Source of the DNA: Athripsodes cinereus
Taxonomy: Eukaryota > Arthropoda > Insecta > Trichoptera > Leptoceridae
DNA: 64,000 nt
Reading direction: 5' to 3'
NCBI GenBank assembly: GCA_947579605.1
Contig: OX388310.1
Location: 6,075,557-6,139,556, forward strand
Part shown: positions 43,691-55,104 of the stretch, in pieces
Numbering within the stretch: position 1 is the stretch's first letter
How the letters are laid out: each line of letters begins with the position of its first letter
Translations under genes and position numbers: made by a program
Notes under the pieces: generated by a model
Databases searched by the model: none
Told to the model about the DNA's origin: nothing
What the model saw: the letters and a program-made list of their open reading frames with translations, nothing else

Positions 43691-45260
43691 CAATTTTAAA
43701 AAAATCCCTAAAAATCAAATAATCACCCTATCATTGACAAATTTTCAGTTTGGTATAAAAGTTTTTTCAATTCCGAATTCTATTTAAAATATTATCTACA
43801 GTTCAACTCGGATCAAACTTTACTTTTAATTTTAACACTATCACAGCACCTCTCAAAACTAAAGTATACAGTGAATCTTACTATTCTGTGATGTTACATA
43901 AACTAACTGACGGATGGGGTAGTCAATGAATCTGTTTTTTTTTTATATGATATAAATTTATTTACGTTAAATTACTTTACATGTAAGAACCTTAATTTTC
44001 TATCTTGTAACATCGTCAAAATACACAACATTAAGTACATGATAATATTATATTGACCCGAGCTTAGTTAAAATAAGGTTATCTCGATGGTAAATGAGCG
44101 TTTACTCTACACCAGGTACTTACATGGAGGGGTACCTAATGGGGTAATCTAGGGATGGGAAGAAAAGTACTTATTAACTGAGGCTGGTGAAACTTCTAGG
44201 TGACGTATTATACTCGTAGTAGGATGGACCATCATTATACGGAGAAAATAATGCTTAAAATTTTTGTGAATTTTTCAAAATTATGTCATATCTAATATAA
44301 ACAAAACTGAATATAGAAATCTCGCTGAGATAGAAAAAAAAATTCAGTTGTGTATGGTTTAATAAGATTTATTCTATTGCTTTGTTTTGTTTTGGATTAA
44401 CTATCCAAAAATCAAGGTGATTCAGAGATGTTAATTCCTTACTTTGAATGATTTATTTATAAAGGGATTTTATTTTGTACTGATATAGTATATATTTACT
44501 GAAAGTCATGATCCTTGAAATATTGAAGAATAAAATTTAACTTTGATATTTTTAAAGAGGCAGAGAAAGTTGTGGAATTGTAATGAAATTTCGTATTTAT
44601 CAATTTGAGCAAAAAAATTGTTAAAATGGCATATCTTTATTGTTGTCCTTCATAATAAATTACAAAAAAATTAAATGATCCAGGCTAATAAAGAAGAGTA
44701 GGTATCTAGTACAAGTATATAGGTTGTTTTGTGAACTACAAGCAGATTGATGGTTAAATAATAACCGACACTACATAAAGTCAAAAGGGTTTCGTTGACA
44801 TACTGGAAACATAAATAATGGACGATATTGTATATTATAAACTAGCCGTTAAACAACAGGCATTGCTTGAGTAATTAACATTAAATTAAAAGTAAAAGAC
44901 AGTGCAAATAGCAAAATTAAGTTGTATGAAATAAATTGCAAAAGATATTTAAAAAATGGTTCCACAATGCCATCAATGTCTTATGGATTTTGTATGTTTA
45001 ATGTTTCCACTGAAAAAGAAACAAACCTCTTGATAAAATTATTTGTCGTACAAAAATCTTTGATACTTCAAAGAAATATGGCGGTAAGACAAAACTTTTT
45101 TTTCGATTTCGAGTTATACCTGATTATAATATATAGCATAGCTACAAAGTAATCATACAAGGTACATACCTATGCACAAGGAACTCCAAAATTATCTGTA
45201 TGTAAATGAGATTTGGTCATGGCTAAAAAATGTTGAAAACTATATATATAATTCTGTACC
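43691..45260. other. AT-rich spacer
   Basis: No supported feature. The frame at 44922-45152 is compositionally poor and has no recognisable motif. Confidence 0.4.
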
Positions 45261-45262
45261 TA

Positions 45263-45506
45263 CCTGAGAGCCATTTAGTCTTAAGTACTAAAATGCAATT
45301 TTCGAATTCAAATTTTTTATCGAATAAATCTCGACATTTTACTAGTAATAAGATGTATATAGTATATACAGCTTATTACATAGACCCTATAGTATAGACC
45401 CTAAGCATTTCTGTACTTAAGATTCACGACTTATGTGTTATTTTCGCTTTTTTTGTAACTTTGGCATTTTTGTCAAAAATGCACTTAAGTACTAATGGCT
45501 CTCAGG
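45263..45506. mobile_element. MITE with TA target duplication, 244 bp
   Basis: The left end CCTGAGAGCCATTTAGTC and the right end, inverted, CCTGAGAGCCATTAGTAC, then CTTAAGT on both. TA flanks both sides (45261-45262, 45507-45508), as for Tc1/mariner-type insertion. The flanks also pair (ATTCTGTACCTA / TACAGAAT), so the target may have been a palindromic site. No coding content. Confidence 0.68.
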
Positions 45507-46040
45507 TACAGAATATGCAGTATAAACGAGATATTTGTGAATAAAGTAAGTGAAAAAAGTCTAAGTACTAATAGTGCCATAGAAGATGAGAGTCGAATGA
45601 AATCTGGGATAGTAACAAAAAATGAAAGTGAATAAGCAAGATTGATTTGGGCTCGTGGAAAGAATGATTGAGGACAGAATGAAATAGAAATTACCCCACA
45701 AGGGCTATTACGCTATGCTTATGATGAAACGTCATATCTGTAAATAAATAATAAGAAATTTTCACCAAGAAAGAACACGTTCCAAGAATTTAAATTTACA
45801 CAGGAAGCATTGATTTCCCCACTTCTTACCTAATAAAGCTTCTTTAAATAGTTTATATATTAATAATCAAGCAAACATATCTATATATGTACAAACAGAC
45901 AGATTAAAACAATTATGCGGAAGATAATGCTGTAAATATATAAATATAACATAACATAACGAACGGGCAGCCATTTTCTAGAGTCTCCAGAGTAAGCCGT
46001 AAAGTACCGTCTACGTGATTTAAAATTACTCACTACGGTG

Positions 46041-46056
46041 TAATAATAATAATAAT
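46041..46056 (+). repeat. (TAA)n run at the 5' edge of the Dong-like element
   Basis: TAATAATAATAATAA immediately precedes the element. R4/Dong-type LINEs are known to insert into TAA-type repeats, so this is the likely target. Confidence 0.6.
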
Positions 46057-48637
46057 TGTACTTCAACACGTGCAGATAATAAAAGTAAAAATATTGAGTA
46101 AAAATATTGAGCATAAAAATGGAAATTGGATTAATGAGGAAACTGATCGATATTCAGATGTGGACGAAATGGAATTCTCCAATATTTCCGTTGACTTAAT
46201 TAAAAATGTTATTAAAAATACACATAACTGGAAATCGCCGGGTTGCGACGGAATACATAATTTCTGGTATAAACGTTTCACATCCCTACAACCTTATATT
46301 GCTAATTCTTTAACAAATCTCATACAACACCCGCAAAACGTTCCTAAATTTTTAACAAAAGGTCTGACATATATGCTACCTAAAAGTCAAAATACAACAA
46401 ATCCATCTCAATACAGACCTATAACGTGTTTACCGACTATTTATAAAATATTAACATCGTGCTTAACTAATAAAATATATAATCACGTGACGCAAAATAA
46501 AATTTTGGCTGAAGAACAAAAAGGGTGTCGTAAAAATCATATGGGATGTAAGGAACAACTAATAATAGATTCCGTAATACTTAAACAAATACAAACGCGT
46601 AATCGGAATTTAAATATTTGTTATATCGATTATCAAAAAGCATTTGATAGCGTACCTCACTCGTGGCTAATAGAAATTTTTAAAATTTATAAAATTAATC
46701 CAACAATCATAAATTTCTTAAAAACAGTAATGGGTTCATGGAATATCGATTTAAATTTAAATCTTAATAATAAATCTATAACTTTAAAAGATATTCCTAT
46801 TAAAAGAGGTATCTATCAAGGAGATTCCTTAAGTCCACTTTGGTTTTGTTTGGCAATAAATCCTCTATCCAATTTATTAAATGAATCCAAATATGGAATC
46901 AAAATTAACGGAAATACTCGTTTGTCAACAAAAATATCGCATTTAATGTATATGGACGATATAAAAATATACGCTAAATCGGATACCGAATTAGAAAAAC
47001 TAATAAGTATAACAAAAAAATTCTCAGACGACATAAGAATGTCTTTTGGGCTAGATAAATGTAAAACTTTACACATTGAAAAAGGAAAAATTAAAGAATG
47101 TCAGGACATAGTTTCTAGTTATCAAATTAATAACATGAATAATAACGAAATATACAAATATTTAGGTTTTCCGCAATCTAAAAATTTAAATCACTCTTTA
47201 ATCAAAACTCAATTAACAAATGATTTTAAAGATAGACTTAATAAAATATTTAAATGTGATCTATCGGCCAAAAACATAGTAAAAGCAATAAACGCGTGGG
47301 CAATCCCATTATTAACATACTCATTTGGCATCATAAAATGGTCTAAAACGGATCTAGATAAACTAGAAAGACTTATTAGAACACAATTAACAAAAAATAG
47401 ATATCACCATCCAAATTCCGCGAAAGAAAGGTTGGTTCTGCCTAGGAGTATAGGAGGAAGAGGAATTGTTAACATTTCCTCTTTACATAATAATCAAATA
47501 GAATCCCTTAAAACATTTTTTAAAAACAAACAAAATAATTCTATACTACATAAAATTATAATACAGGCCGATAAAAATCATACACCTTTAAATTTAAATG
47601 ACGAAACAGTAGGTCCGCGATTAAACTATTTAAATATTTTGTTAGAATCTTGGGGTAGGAAGGAACTTCATGCTAGACACCTCAATGATCTCAACCAATC
47701 TTATGTTGACAAATATGCGTCAAACAGGTGGTTGACCATTGGGGAATTGTATGGGGAAACCGAGGGTTTTATGCTAGCAATTCAAGATCAGGTAATAAAT
47801 ACAAAAAATTATCAAAAATATATTATAAAAAATCAAAATATAATTGATGATTCGTGTAGGAAATGTCTGGCCAAACCGGAAACAATTCAACACATAGTTT
47901 CGGGTTGTTCCACTCTCGCTCAAACTGAGTATACTTATAGACATAATCATGTAGCAAAAATTATACATCAAAATTTAGCTATTAAACATAATCTTTTAAA
48001 CTCAAATAATGTAATACCTTATTATAAATACAACCCGGAACAGGTATTAGAAAATCAAAATTATAGGCTCTATTATGATAAAACCATAATAACAGATAGA
48101 CAAATACATCATAATAGACCCGATTTAGTATTACATGATAAACGTAATAAAATAACGTACCTAATCGACATCGCTGTCCCAAATACACATAATATACAAA
48201 CAACCGTCGCAGAAAAAATACGTAAATATACAGAACTAGCAGGAGAAATAAAAAATATTTGGCATTCTAGGTCCGTTTATATAATACCTTTAGTCATGTC
48301 AGCTACAGGGGTAACTCCGAAATCTTTAATAAATAATTTACAAAAATTAGATTTACCGGTTAATTTGTACATTAAAATTCAAAAATCTATTATAATAAAC
48401 ACTTGTAATATTGTAAAAAGGTTTCTGAACACAGATATTTCAGGCACAATGCTGGTATTTTGATCCCGCGTTTTGAGCCTAATCCTTTGATATCCTGTAT
48501 ATCTGGATAGGTGAATTTTTCCCGGCATTAGACTGTTAAGTTTTTGTGTGATCATGACTGATCATATGGAGACTTATCTGGTTGTATAATGCTGAGAAGT
48601 GTGGATGGCAATTCTGCCGCCGCGTAAAAAAAAAATC
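46057..48637 (+). mobile_element. R4/Dong-like non-LTR retrotransposon, 5'-truncated, single intact ORF
   Basis: The element begins next to the (TAA)n run and is coding almost from its first base. A 3'UTR of about 165 bp follows the stop at 48463 and ends near an A run at 48627-48637. The ORF reaches the boundary without an obvious natural start, so the N-terminal zinc-finger region of this group is missing. No TAA repeat was seen on the 3' side, so the right boundary is approximate. Confidence 0.7.
46070..48463 (+). CDS. R4/Dong-like reverse transcriptase plus restriction-like endonuclease
   Basis: A 797-codon frame without a break. RT motif A is YIDYQKAFDSVPH (D187), motif B is RGIYQGDSLSPLWF (247-260) and motif C is YMDD (294-297). 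After the thumb comes a C-terminal CCHC knuckle, C596-x2-C599-x8-H608-x4-C613, then a PD-(D/E)xK-type endonuclease with R683-P-D685 and LID700IAVP. This order (RT, CCHC, restriction-like nuclease at the C terminus) is diagnostic of the R2/R4/Dong group and excludes apurinic-endonuclease LINEs. The reported start is a GTG; the frame is open further upstream into the (TAA)n run, so the true start is lost by truncation. All catalytic positions look intact, so the enzyme could still be active if expressed. Confidence 0.85.
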   Translation: MQIIKVKILSKNIEHKNGNWINEETDRYSDVDEMEFSNISVDLIKNVIKNTHNWKSPGCDGIHNFWYKRFTSLQPYIANSLTNLIQHPQNVPKFLTKGLTYMLPKSQNTTNPSQYRPITCLPTIYKILTSCLTNKIYNHVTQNKILAEEQKGCRKNHMGCKEQLIIDSVILKQIQTRNRNLNICYIDYQKAFDSVPHSWLIEIFKIYKINPTIINFLKTVMGSWNIDLNLNLNNKSITLKDIPIKRGIYQGDSLSPLWFCLAINPLSNLLNESKYGIKINGNTRLSTKISHLMYMDDIKIYAKSDTELEKLISITKKFSDDIRMSFGLDKCKTLHIEKGKIKECQDIVSSYQINNMNNNEIYKYLGFPQSKNLNHSLIKTQLTNDFKDRLNKIFKCDLSAKNIVKAINAWAIPLLTYSFGIIKWSKTDLDKLERLIRTQLTKNRYHHPNSAKERLVLPRSIGGRGIVNISSLHNNQIESLKTFFKNKQNNSILHKIIIQADKNHTPLNLNDETVGPRLNYLNILLESWGRKELHARHLNDLNQSYVDKYASNRWLTIGELYGETEGFMLAIQDQVINTKNYQKYIIKNQNIIDDSCRKCLAKPETIQHIVSGCSTLAQTEYTYRHNHVAKIIHQNLAIKHNLLNSNNVIPYYKYNPEQVLENQNYRLYYDKTIITDRQIHHNRPDLVLHDKRNKITYLIDIAVPNTHNIQTTVAEKIRKYTELAGEIKNIWHSRSVYIIPLVMSATGVTPKSLINNLQKLDLPVNLYIKIQKSIIINTCNIVKRFLNTDISGTMLVF

Positions 48638-48639
48638 AT

Positions 48640-49399
48640 GCTTCAGTTGAATGCAACTGTATAATATAAAATAATACCCATTCACTTGTAAAACCGCATC
48701 GTGCTTGCGCCATACTACTTCACTGTGAAATTATATTATTATTTATTGTCACAATGGTTTATACGTATAAGTGATGAAATGGATAGTGAATCGGCCGGAT
48801 ATCGAATAACGGATAGTATTAAGATAAAAAATAAATTGTATTCTATATATGTAGAATCAAATTAAAACATAGTGAAGGTAGACACAAACCAAACAAACAA
48901 AAATGTCCAAATTCATCTTGTATAGATAAACTTGTTTATTTGATTATAATAAAAGCTTTTAATTTTAATTACCATTAGTTTGTACCTGCTTGCATTGTAT
49001 AAAATCATATATATAGAAAACAAAATTTTGTATAAGGTTAGTTTGAAAAAGACATAACATGTCGAAACCTGGTCACTGAAATAAGTACCTACATAGTAAA
49101 ACTCGACAAAGTTTTCTGTTTTTATTTCCATTAAGTTATGGAATTCTTCAAAATAAACAGTAATAAAATACAAAATAACTTTACTGTACGTTTTCATGGT
49201 ACAAATGGCGGGTTTATTGCCTGCAAGCAATTTCTAACAACCAACCAGTTGTATAGTTGAGACACATGTTTACAATTTAAAACAATATCTAAGTGAAACA
49301 CAATTATTCACAATAATCATAAACACAAACACAATCGAAGTGACAGAATGTTCCGTTTAAATCATAAATAATCAACATCTTAGCAGGAACCCTTCCTCC
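48640..49399. other. AT-rich spacer
   Basis: No gene seen. GGATATCGAATAACGGATA at about 48789 matches the short motif noted at 1497. Confidence 0.4.
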
Positions 49400-49569
49400 T
49401 TTATATACCTACCCATGTTTTTTTATATATGTTTGTAATATTGACTTATTAATATTGTGTTTGGTACCTATGTTTTGTTTTGTTATGATATTGTACCTAT
49501 GTAAAAAAAAAAATATTGTGTAAAAGGCTAATTAGCCGTAAACAAACAAATAAATAAATAAATAAATAA
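49400..49569 (+). repeat. Jockey-type LINE 3' end
   Basis: It ends GTAAAAGGCTAATTAGCCGT, then AAACAAACAAATAAATAAAT, the same style as 25890-26055. No coding part. Confidence 0.5.
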
Positions 49570-49690
49570 AGGCAAATGACCAATTGCGAGCTTCCGCTCT
49601 CATGAAAGCTGGCTCGCAACCAATAAAGTCTCAGTGGAAGTAAAGTACTCAATAAGTGTTTTATTTTGTAATTCAACCCTCCGCACAAAC
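49570..49690 (+). repeat. Possible LTR-like segment with AATAAA
   Basis: GCGAGCTTCCGCTC pairs loosely with GAAAGCTGGCTCGC, then CAACCAATAAAGTCTCAGTG. Related to 40115-40245. Not proven to be an LTR. Confidence 0.25.
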
Positions 49691-49819
49691 ATTACGTTGC
49701 TTATGGAATGAGCATTTTACTGTGTCTAACATTGTTTTGTTTTTGAGATATCATTGTATACTGTGTTTATTTAAAATTAAAATAAAAAAAACTGTCGGTC
49801 GAAAATATTGACTTTAAAA

Positions 49820-49915
49820 CATGTTTATTTCCCAAACACCTGCCTTTTGGAGAACGCTCAAAAACTTGTGTAAAAGAGAGGAAGACCAGTGTTTTGCCAG
49901 TGCTCACAAAACATA
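49820..49915 (-). repeat. Repeat family C, 5' fragment
   Basis: On the minus strand: CTGGTCTTCCTCTCTTTTAC, AAGTTTTTGAGCGTTCTCCA, AAAGGCAGGTGTTTGGG. It matches the family's first 60 bases. Confidence 0.5.
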
Positions 49916-50204
49916 TATAATAAATTTAGTAATAAATTAATTTTTTTATGTTCGTTTTTACTAGTCTAAGTATTGAGTGTTGAGAAGTTAGGTACTTATA
50001 ATTTGAGCGCAAATTACAATTTGAAAAATACGCAAACATTTTTCAGTAAAGAAACCACAATGAATGAATTCCCTCAACCGATTGCTTTTAGTGTCCATAT
50101 GAAGGTCTACAAGGAAAGTACCTACGTATTAAAAGTTTGTAAAACAAGATGTACTTACAAAAAATTACATGTGTTATATATATTATGTAACATCACACAT
50201 AAAT

Positions 50205-50235
50205 GTGAATGTGTGTGTGTGAGTGTGTGTGTGTA
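50205..50235. repeat. Short (GT)n microsatellite
   Basis: GTGTGTGTGTGAGTGTGTGT at 50211-50232. Confidence 0.8.
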
Positions 50236-50616
50236 CCAGTGACGTCTTATCCACATAAGTAAAAATTCTGCGCCATTTCCCCATTGTATAAAACAAAAAA
50301 AAACGAATTTGAATCGATTAGCATGTGTCACTAAATTAATGCATCTTTGTCAACCTTCTTATTATTTTATATTTTATTTAACTTCATATACCTGGCTTCA
50401 CATAAGAACGCAATACAATAAACAAAAATATTGTCCTTGTCCCTAATCCTTCCCTAACTGTACATTTGATCACTATGATGTATGCGCATGATTGGCGGGT
50501 TTTAGACTCGGCAGTGTGTCCAACAAATTATCATGTTCCTTTTTCTTTCTTTTACCTCACGAGAATGGGGTCTATTGAGAAACAATATTCATAAGCAATA
50601 CCATAAGCAATACTTT

Positions 50617-50660
50617 ATACCAAAACCCAGATATATCTTTTTTTTTTTAAAAAAAAAATG
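50617..50660 (+). repeat. SINE family A, 3' remnant
   Basis: TTATACCAAAACCCAGATAT, then ATC and T/A runs, like the end of copy 1 (TTATAACAAACCCAGATATA). Confidence 0.45.
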
Positions 50661-50997
50661 TCTCGATTACTTTACTTTTTGTGTCCCGGCTTCAGCCTTT
50701 GCCACTCTAATATGCAGCAACATATATTGTATTGTTATTCTCATCACATGCATTCATCATCATTCGCATCAGCGGGCATTGCAATAACTGAAAATTTCTT
50801 ACTTACAAATATTTATCTCCACAATTTCACAATTATTTTATTACATAGGTATATCTGAGAATGAGTGATGTAACGAATGTGTGATTCTGGCTGGATATTC
50901 TGGATATGCAAATGCGAATATTAAATTTGTTGCTGACATTCGCGAATGCAAATAGCAAATATTGACTTGCTTAAATTTCTACAATTGCTCAAACATT

Positions 50998-51100
50998 AAA
51001 ATTTCTACCCCCCACCCCGTCGCTGAAATTTCAAAATGATATAGAAATTTAAAATATTTCTTAACTCCTCGGTTTTCTTGAAGAATATTTTCTTGTAGTA
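50998..51100. repeat. Dispersed segment shared with the hAT-like element
   Basis: TTAAAATTTCTACCCCC, TCGCTGAAATTT, TGATATAGAAATT, CGGTTTTCTTGAAGAATATT. The same order is found at 22465-22570. Inverted-repeat ends are not visible at this copy. Confidence 0.4.
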
Positions 51101-51884
51101 CCTTTTTCTATAATGTACCGGGTTAGTATCCGGTACTCTTACCGATACTTTAATACCAAAATAATAATATTCGTAAAATATTCTCATATTTTTTGCGAAT
51201 ACGAATATTCGAATACTGAGATTATCATTGCACTATTCGAGTAATACACTGATTTTTTATTGTCCCACCACTGACTGTTACAATTACATACGAAGTGAGA
51301 GATTACACATGTAGGTACGTTAAGTACCCATGTACGTACATAATAAATTCGGGTATCCCATTACACACAAGTTGTTTGTAAAAATGTAAGAGTAAGTACA
51401 AAGTACGTAAAAAACTGAAAGAAAGAATAAATTTACGCATAGAGTACCTACCTATATTTTAGCATAACATTGTGGTTCCCAGATCATCTTTCTTTTATAA
51501 TATATCATGTTATAATGTTGTATAATTTTAGGGTTAACCCCTTTACACATAAAACAATAATTTTTGTTGTTTAGTTTTTTCTCTGAAACTTTCATTAAGT
51601 CTCCCATTAAGTCTCTGAAACCCTCGGATTAGAATATGTTTTCACTTTTTTCCGTAGGTTTTCGATTTTTATTGAATTTGTTAATTTTTTAATGTATATT
51701 TGATACAAGCAGCATTCATATTAAATGACGGGTAAGGAAATGGTGACAAAAAGGATAATAATAATAAAAAAACTTTATTCCACAAAAAATCAACATATGA
51801 AAATATTCAATTTAACTACACAAATAAATTTTGTGCAATGGGCGAGTTTATCGCAGAAGCGCGATATCTTCCAACTAACCCAAC

Positions 51885-52128
51885 TAACAAGGATATCCTT
51901 ACTGAAAGAGTGGGTGTGAGGAAGTGTGGGCGTCCGAGAACCACGTTGTTTGATCATGTGAATCAACTATTCAAGGGCGGGCGTGTGTTAAGTAAGTGAA
52001 ATCAACGTGCGTGTATGAGGAATTGTATGAATGACGAAAAAGCAACAGAAGTGTATAAGGATAGATCTATATGGCGTTCCGTTCTCTCTGCCTACCCCAA
52101 TTGGGATACGGCGTAAAGGTAGGTATAT
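51885..52128 (+). pseudogene. LSAYP-type RTE-like LINE, C-terminal fragment
   Basis: The plus-strand frame: RKCGRPRTTLFDHVNQLFKG, GRVLSK-stop-NQRACMRN, CMNDEKATEVYKDRSIWRSV, LSAYPNWDTA-stop. One internal TGA. The 3' end GATACGGCGTAAAGGTAGGT is repeated in inverted form right after (see 52101-52158). Confidence 0.7.
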
Positions 52129-52158
52129 TTAGATACCTACCCTTACGCCGTATCCCAA
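52101..52158. repeat. Hairpin made from the LINE 3' end and its inverted copy
   Basis: The left arm is 52101-52126 (TTGGGATACGGCGTAAAGGT then AGGTAT) and the right arm 52133-52158, its reverse complement with one mismatch. Loop of 6 bases (ATTTAG). The inverted copy carries only the last 26 bases of the LINE end. Confidence 0.85.
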
Positions 52159-52344
52159 GTGTAAAAAAATATTTGTAATCCCACTGTATACCCACTTGTA
52201 TTTGTATACCACAAATCCCATTTGTATACCAAACTTAGGTACTTGTGGAAAATACCATCATAGTACATAATTATGTATTTATCAGTAATATTTCTCGATA
52301 CTCATGAATTCCTATATACATACCTTAATATGAAAAAGACACTC

Positions 52345-52605
52345 GAAATTGACTACTACTTCTACTACTATACCATCACGGCATATTCCACAAGTGGGGC
52401 AGCCAGCTTACCATTTGCATGTAGTAAATATGCAATTTGGCTTCTCCGTGTCAACATTAAATCAAGACATTCAGGATGTGTGCAAAACCTCATCGCTTAA
52501 TTTTAAATGTAAAATTACGACATTTTACATTTAAAATTAAACACCTGTCAATCACAGTACACTCGAAAACTTACGAAAAAAGAGTGGAGACCAATTCATT
52601 TCCGA
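52345..52605 (-). repeat. Repeat family C, complete copy, inverted
   Basis: Minus strand 5' to 3': GGTCTCCACTCTTTTTTCGT, AAGTTTTCGAGTGTACTGTG, CAGGTGTTTAATTTTAAATG, AAGCGATGAGGTTTTGCACA, CATCCTGAATGTCTTGATTT, GTTGACACGGAGAAGCC, GGCTGCCCCACTTGTGGAAT, ATGCCGTGATGGTATAGTAG, then a TAGTAG-type tail. It also has a local inverted TTTTAAATGTAAAA duplication. Confidence 0.65.
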
Positions 52606-53032
52606 GTGTTCCACGGAACTCACTTAAAATTAACAATAGAAAACAAAATGGGATTTTATCTACTACGAGGTTCCGCGGAGAAACGAATGATATTTTTTCT
52701 TATCAAACAATGTGTATTATTGAAAAGCAATCAATAAAATATTCAATTATGTAATTTAACTATTAAAGCCGCAAACCGAAAACAAGTTATTCGTATATGA
52801 AATTAATAATAATTTATGATAGAAAACTAATGTATTTAGAATCTGCACATAAATATTCCAGTCTATTCGTATATATGTATGTATATAAATGTTCTCTATA
52901 GACTCAATTTAATAAGGAAAGATAGAGGTAAAATAACACACACTATATGAGATCACATACTCTATCAGGCTTTGGGTGAAAAATATCTTATTAATTGACT
53001 GAGATTACAATAATAATATAGACGATTTATAT

Positions 53033-53165
53033 TTAGTGTCGTTTAATGATCCCATGACCATCTAAGGGTGCCGTGACTTCTCCTGAACAGTAATGTTTTC
53101 AGCTTGCTCCTGAATGTAGCGGCAGGCTGATTCTGTCTTAGAACCGCTCAAAACGGGTTCCATAT
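53033..53165 (-). pseudogene. CR1/L2-type LINE 3' end fragment
   Basis: Minus strand: VLRQNQPAATFRSKLKTLLF, RRSHGTL, then the GATCATTAAACGACACTAAA terminus. Same family as 3573-4100. Frame lost after the TL block. The tail near 53010 has TATTATTATTG. Confidence 0.68.
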
Positions 53166-53258
53166 ATATATATACATGAGTGCTGATGAATAGCAGATTT
53201 GTGTGGAAATTAATATATTATTGATTTGATGAAACATGGTTCTAGAACATCTCACACC

Positions 53259-53294
53259 CGGATATTTCAGGAGTCATAGACTCCTATTTATCCG
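53259..53294. repeat. Palindrome CGGATA...AGGAGTC/GACTCCT...TATCCG
   Basis: Arms AGGAGTC and GACTCCT around ATA, with CGGATA and TATCCG outside. Companion of 14508-14544. Confidence 0.55.
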
Positions 53295-53449
53295 CACATT
53301 AAAACCAAAATTATTGTCCTCACGGGCGGGCCATTGGACAGGTCTGAAGAACCGACCGGCTAAAACCACCATCGTGAGAATCTTTTAAACTACACTCTAT
53401 CTTCAATGCCCCTTTTGAAAGTATGTTTATTTTATTGAATACAAAGTAA

Positions 53450-53605
53450 TCTTCTCTTTTTCTTCTTCTTATGGCCCGCTAAACTTGGATCTAGAGGGTC
53501 CGAAGCCATGTTTTTGCGTCGTCTGTTACATTATGGATGCCTTGTATACCTCCAATGAATGCGAATATAGGACAGTGGTCAGTTACATGCTCCGTTGTTT
53601 GGATT
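53450..53605 (-). pseudogene. Jockey-type LINE C-terminal fragment
   Basis: Minus strand: TTEHVTDHCPIFAFIGGIQG, IHNVTDDAKTWLRTL-stop, then an AAGAAGAAG tail at 53458-53469. This is the C-terminal HVxxxCP block and tail of a Jockey-like ORF2. Confidence 0.6.
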
Positions 53606-53648
53606 TATCGGTAAGTCGGTACCGATCGGTGTAAGTGGTACGCTGTGC

Positions 53649-53673
53649 AACCGACTCAGCATCTGAGTCGGTT
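53649..53673. repeat. Perfect 11-bp hairpin
   Basis: AACCGACTCAG-CAT-CTGAGTCGGTT. Function unknown; possibly the centre of a small fold-back element. Confidence 0.7.
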
Positions 53674-53699
53674 CAGTGTACACCAAAGTTCTCTTGGGA

Positions 53700-54842
53700 G
53701 GAGAGGAGAATAGAGATACAAATTAATGACAAATTTATATTAAAAGACACAAAACCGTTGTAGAACTGCAAAAAGTATTTGAGTTATGGTGTTGCCAGTT
53801 TTTGAATAATTTCTTTAAGTGGTAATTTTTCTTGAGCAAAACCGGGTAAAATTATTCTTGTAGGAAATAATTTAGAGCAATCAAAATATCATTAACTTGG
53901 CGCGGCGCAGTTGGAATGCGGGGAATGTAAAGGGAACCACGCGAATTACTAAAATCAAATTTATCATAGACCTCACCTGACTTATGTAGGTTCCTACATA
54001 CATTATTTTGGAAGCCTATATCGCACGCATCTTTTCATGTACAGAGCCTAGTTTGTAGGAACTTCGCACGATATATTATATTCTCATACGTGCCTTGCGC
54101 TGTAAATAAGTATGTATCGTTTCTAAGGGGTAGGGGTTTGTAATTTTGAGGCAAATTTTGTCAGGGAGAGCCCTTCATGAAAACTTTGAGTATTTCCTTG
54201 TCAAAAAAAAATGTATTCGTTGAGTCTGGATAGTACTGGATCTCCGTTCTTGAAACTTCTAGTATGGTCATCCTCTTGTTGCTGGTAAATAGTTTATCTT
54301 ACTGAGTTGGTGATATCTGTTGTCCCTAAATTATAGGTAAATGTAAAATATTTCAAAATGTAATACTATTAATTTAAGTCAAGAAAATTTTCCCGATGAC
54401 GCTCTAAAGCTTATAGGAAAGAGTACAGGATCTTCTCTATTCCAGGAAAATCATAGATGGTTTCAACCATAATGAAAAAAATGTATTTTTCACATTGAAT
54501 CCTGGTGTGGCGTTATTCGGTAGAGCATGAGAAAAGATTAAATAAAATTAGTACGAATCTTCCATACAGAATCTTAGTTTACATATTTATCCCAGAGCAT
54601 GGGTTGAAATTCCTTCATAAAAATGCAAAAATTATATTCTACGAAACACTCTATATGGATTATTCTGGACTTTATATTATGAATATTTTAATACAATTTA
54701 TTGATAATTAAATATAAGATATATATATAATTAAGAGACAAATCAGTTGTGCATCACATACAAAAAAATGTATGAATAAATTAAAATTACCCAACTACAT
54801 TGGAACATGGTATGAATACAACATAATTAAAAACTTTAAAAT
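53700..54842. other. Spacer, no gene seen
   Basis: No supported feature. The frame at 54505-54711 has no recognisable motif. Confidence 0.35.
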
Positions 54843-55061
54843 CTACATTACGACCTGATCAAATTCCTTCTGTGGGTACCCCTTCCAGACATCCATCCCA
54901 TGTTTATCTTTAATTGTAGTCTCTCTTACTCCTCCCAGACACAACTCAAACTTCTTCATCCACACAGAATAAACAGTATCGATCTCAACATTTCTTCCAA
55001 CATAGTACAGCTCCATGCAGTTCAATACATATGTAATTAATGTGATTCCACAATTTATCAC
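54843..55061 (-). CDS. Unidentified 72-codon ORF, doubtful
   Basis: Minus strand frame beginning MINCGITLITYVLNCMELYY and including TVYSVWMKKFELCLGG and GMDVWKGYPQKEFDQ. The composition is less biased than surrounding frames and it contains GC-richer stretches, so it could be an exon or a decayed gene. No family recognised and no convincing splice sites. Confidence 0.2.
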   Translation of the reverse strand: MINCGITLITYVLNCMELYYVGRNVEIDTVYSVWMKKFELCLGGVRETTIKDKHGMDVWKGYPQKEFDQVVM

Positions 55062-55104
55062 GAGTCCATGTCTTGTATCCGAGAAACCAGAAACTATGAA
55101 ATAA

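Noticed and set aside
44922..45152. A LINE fragment suggested by a short QKSLILQRN-like block
   Set aside because: The similarity is too short and no other LINE blocks are adjacent.
46070..48463. Classification as an R2 element in 28S rDNA
   Set aside because: There is no rDNA in the flanks. A (TAA)n run at the 5' edge fits R4/Dong-type insertion better.
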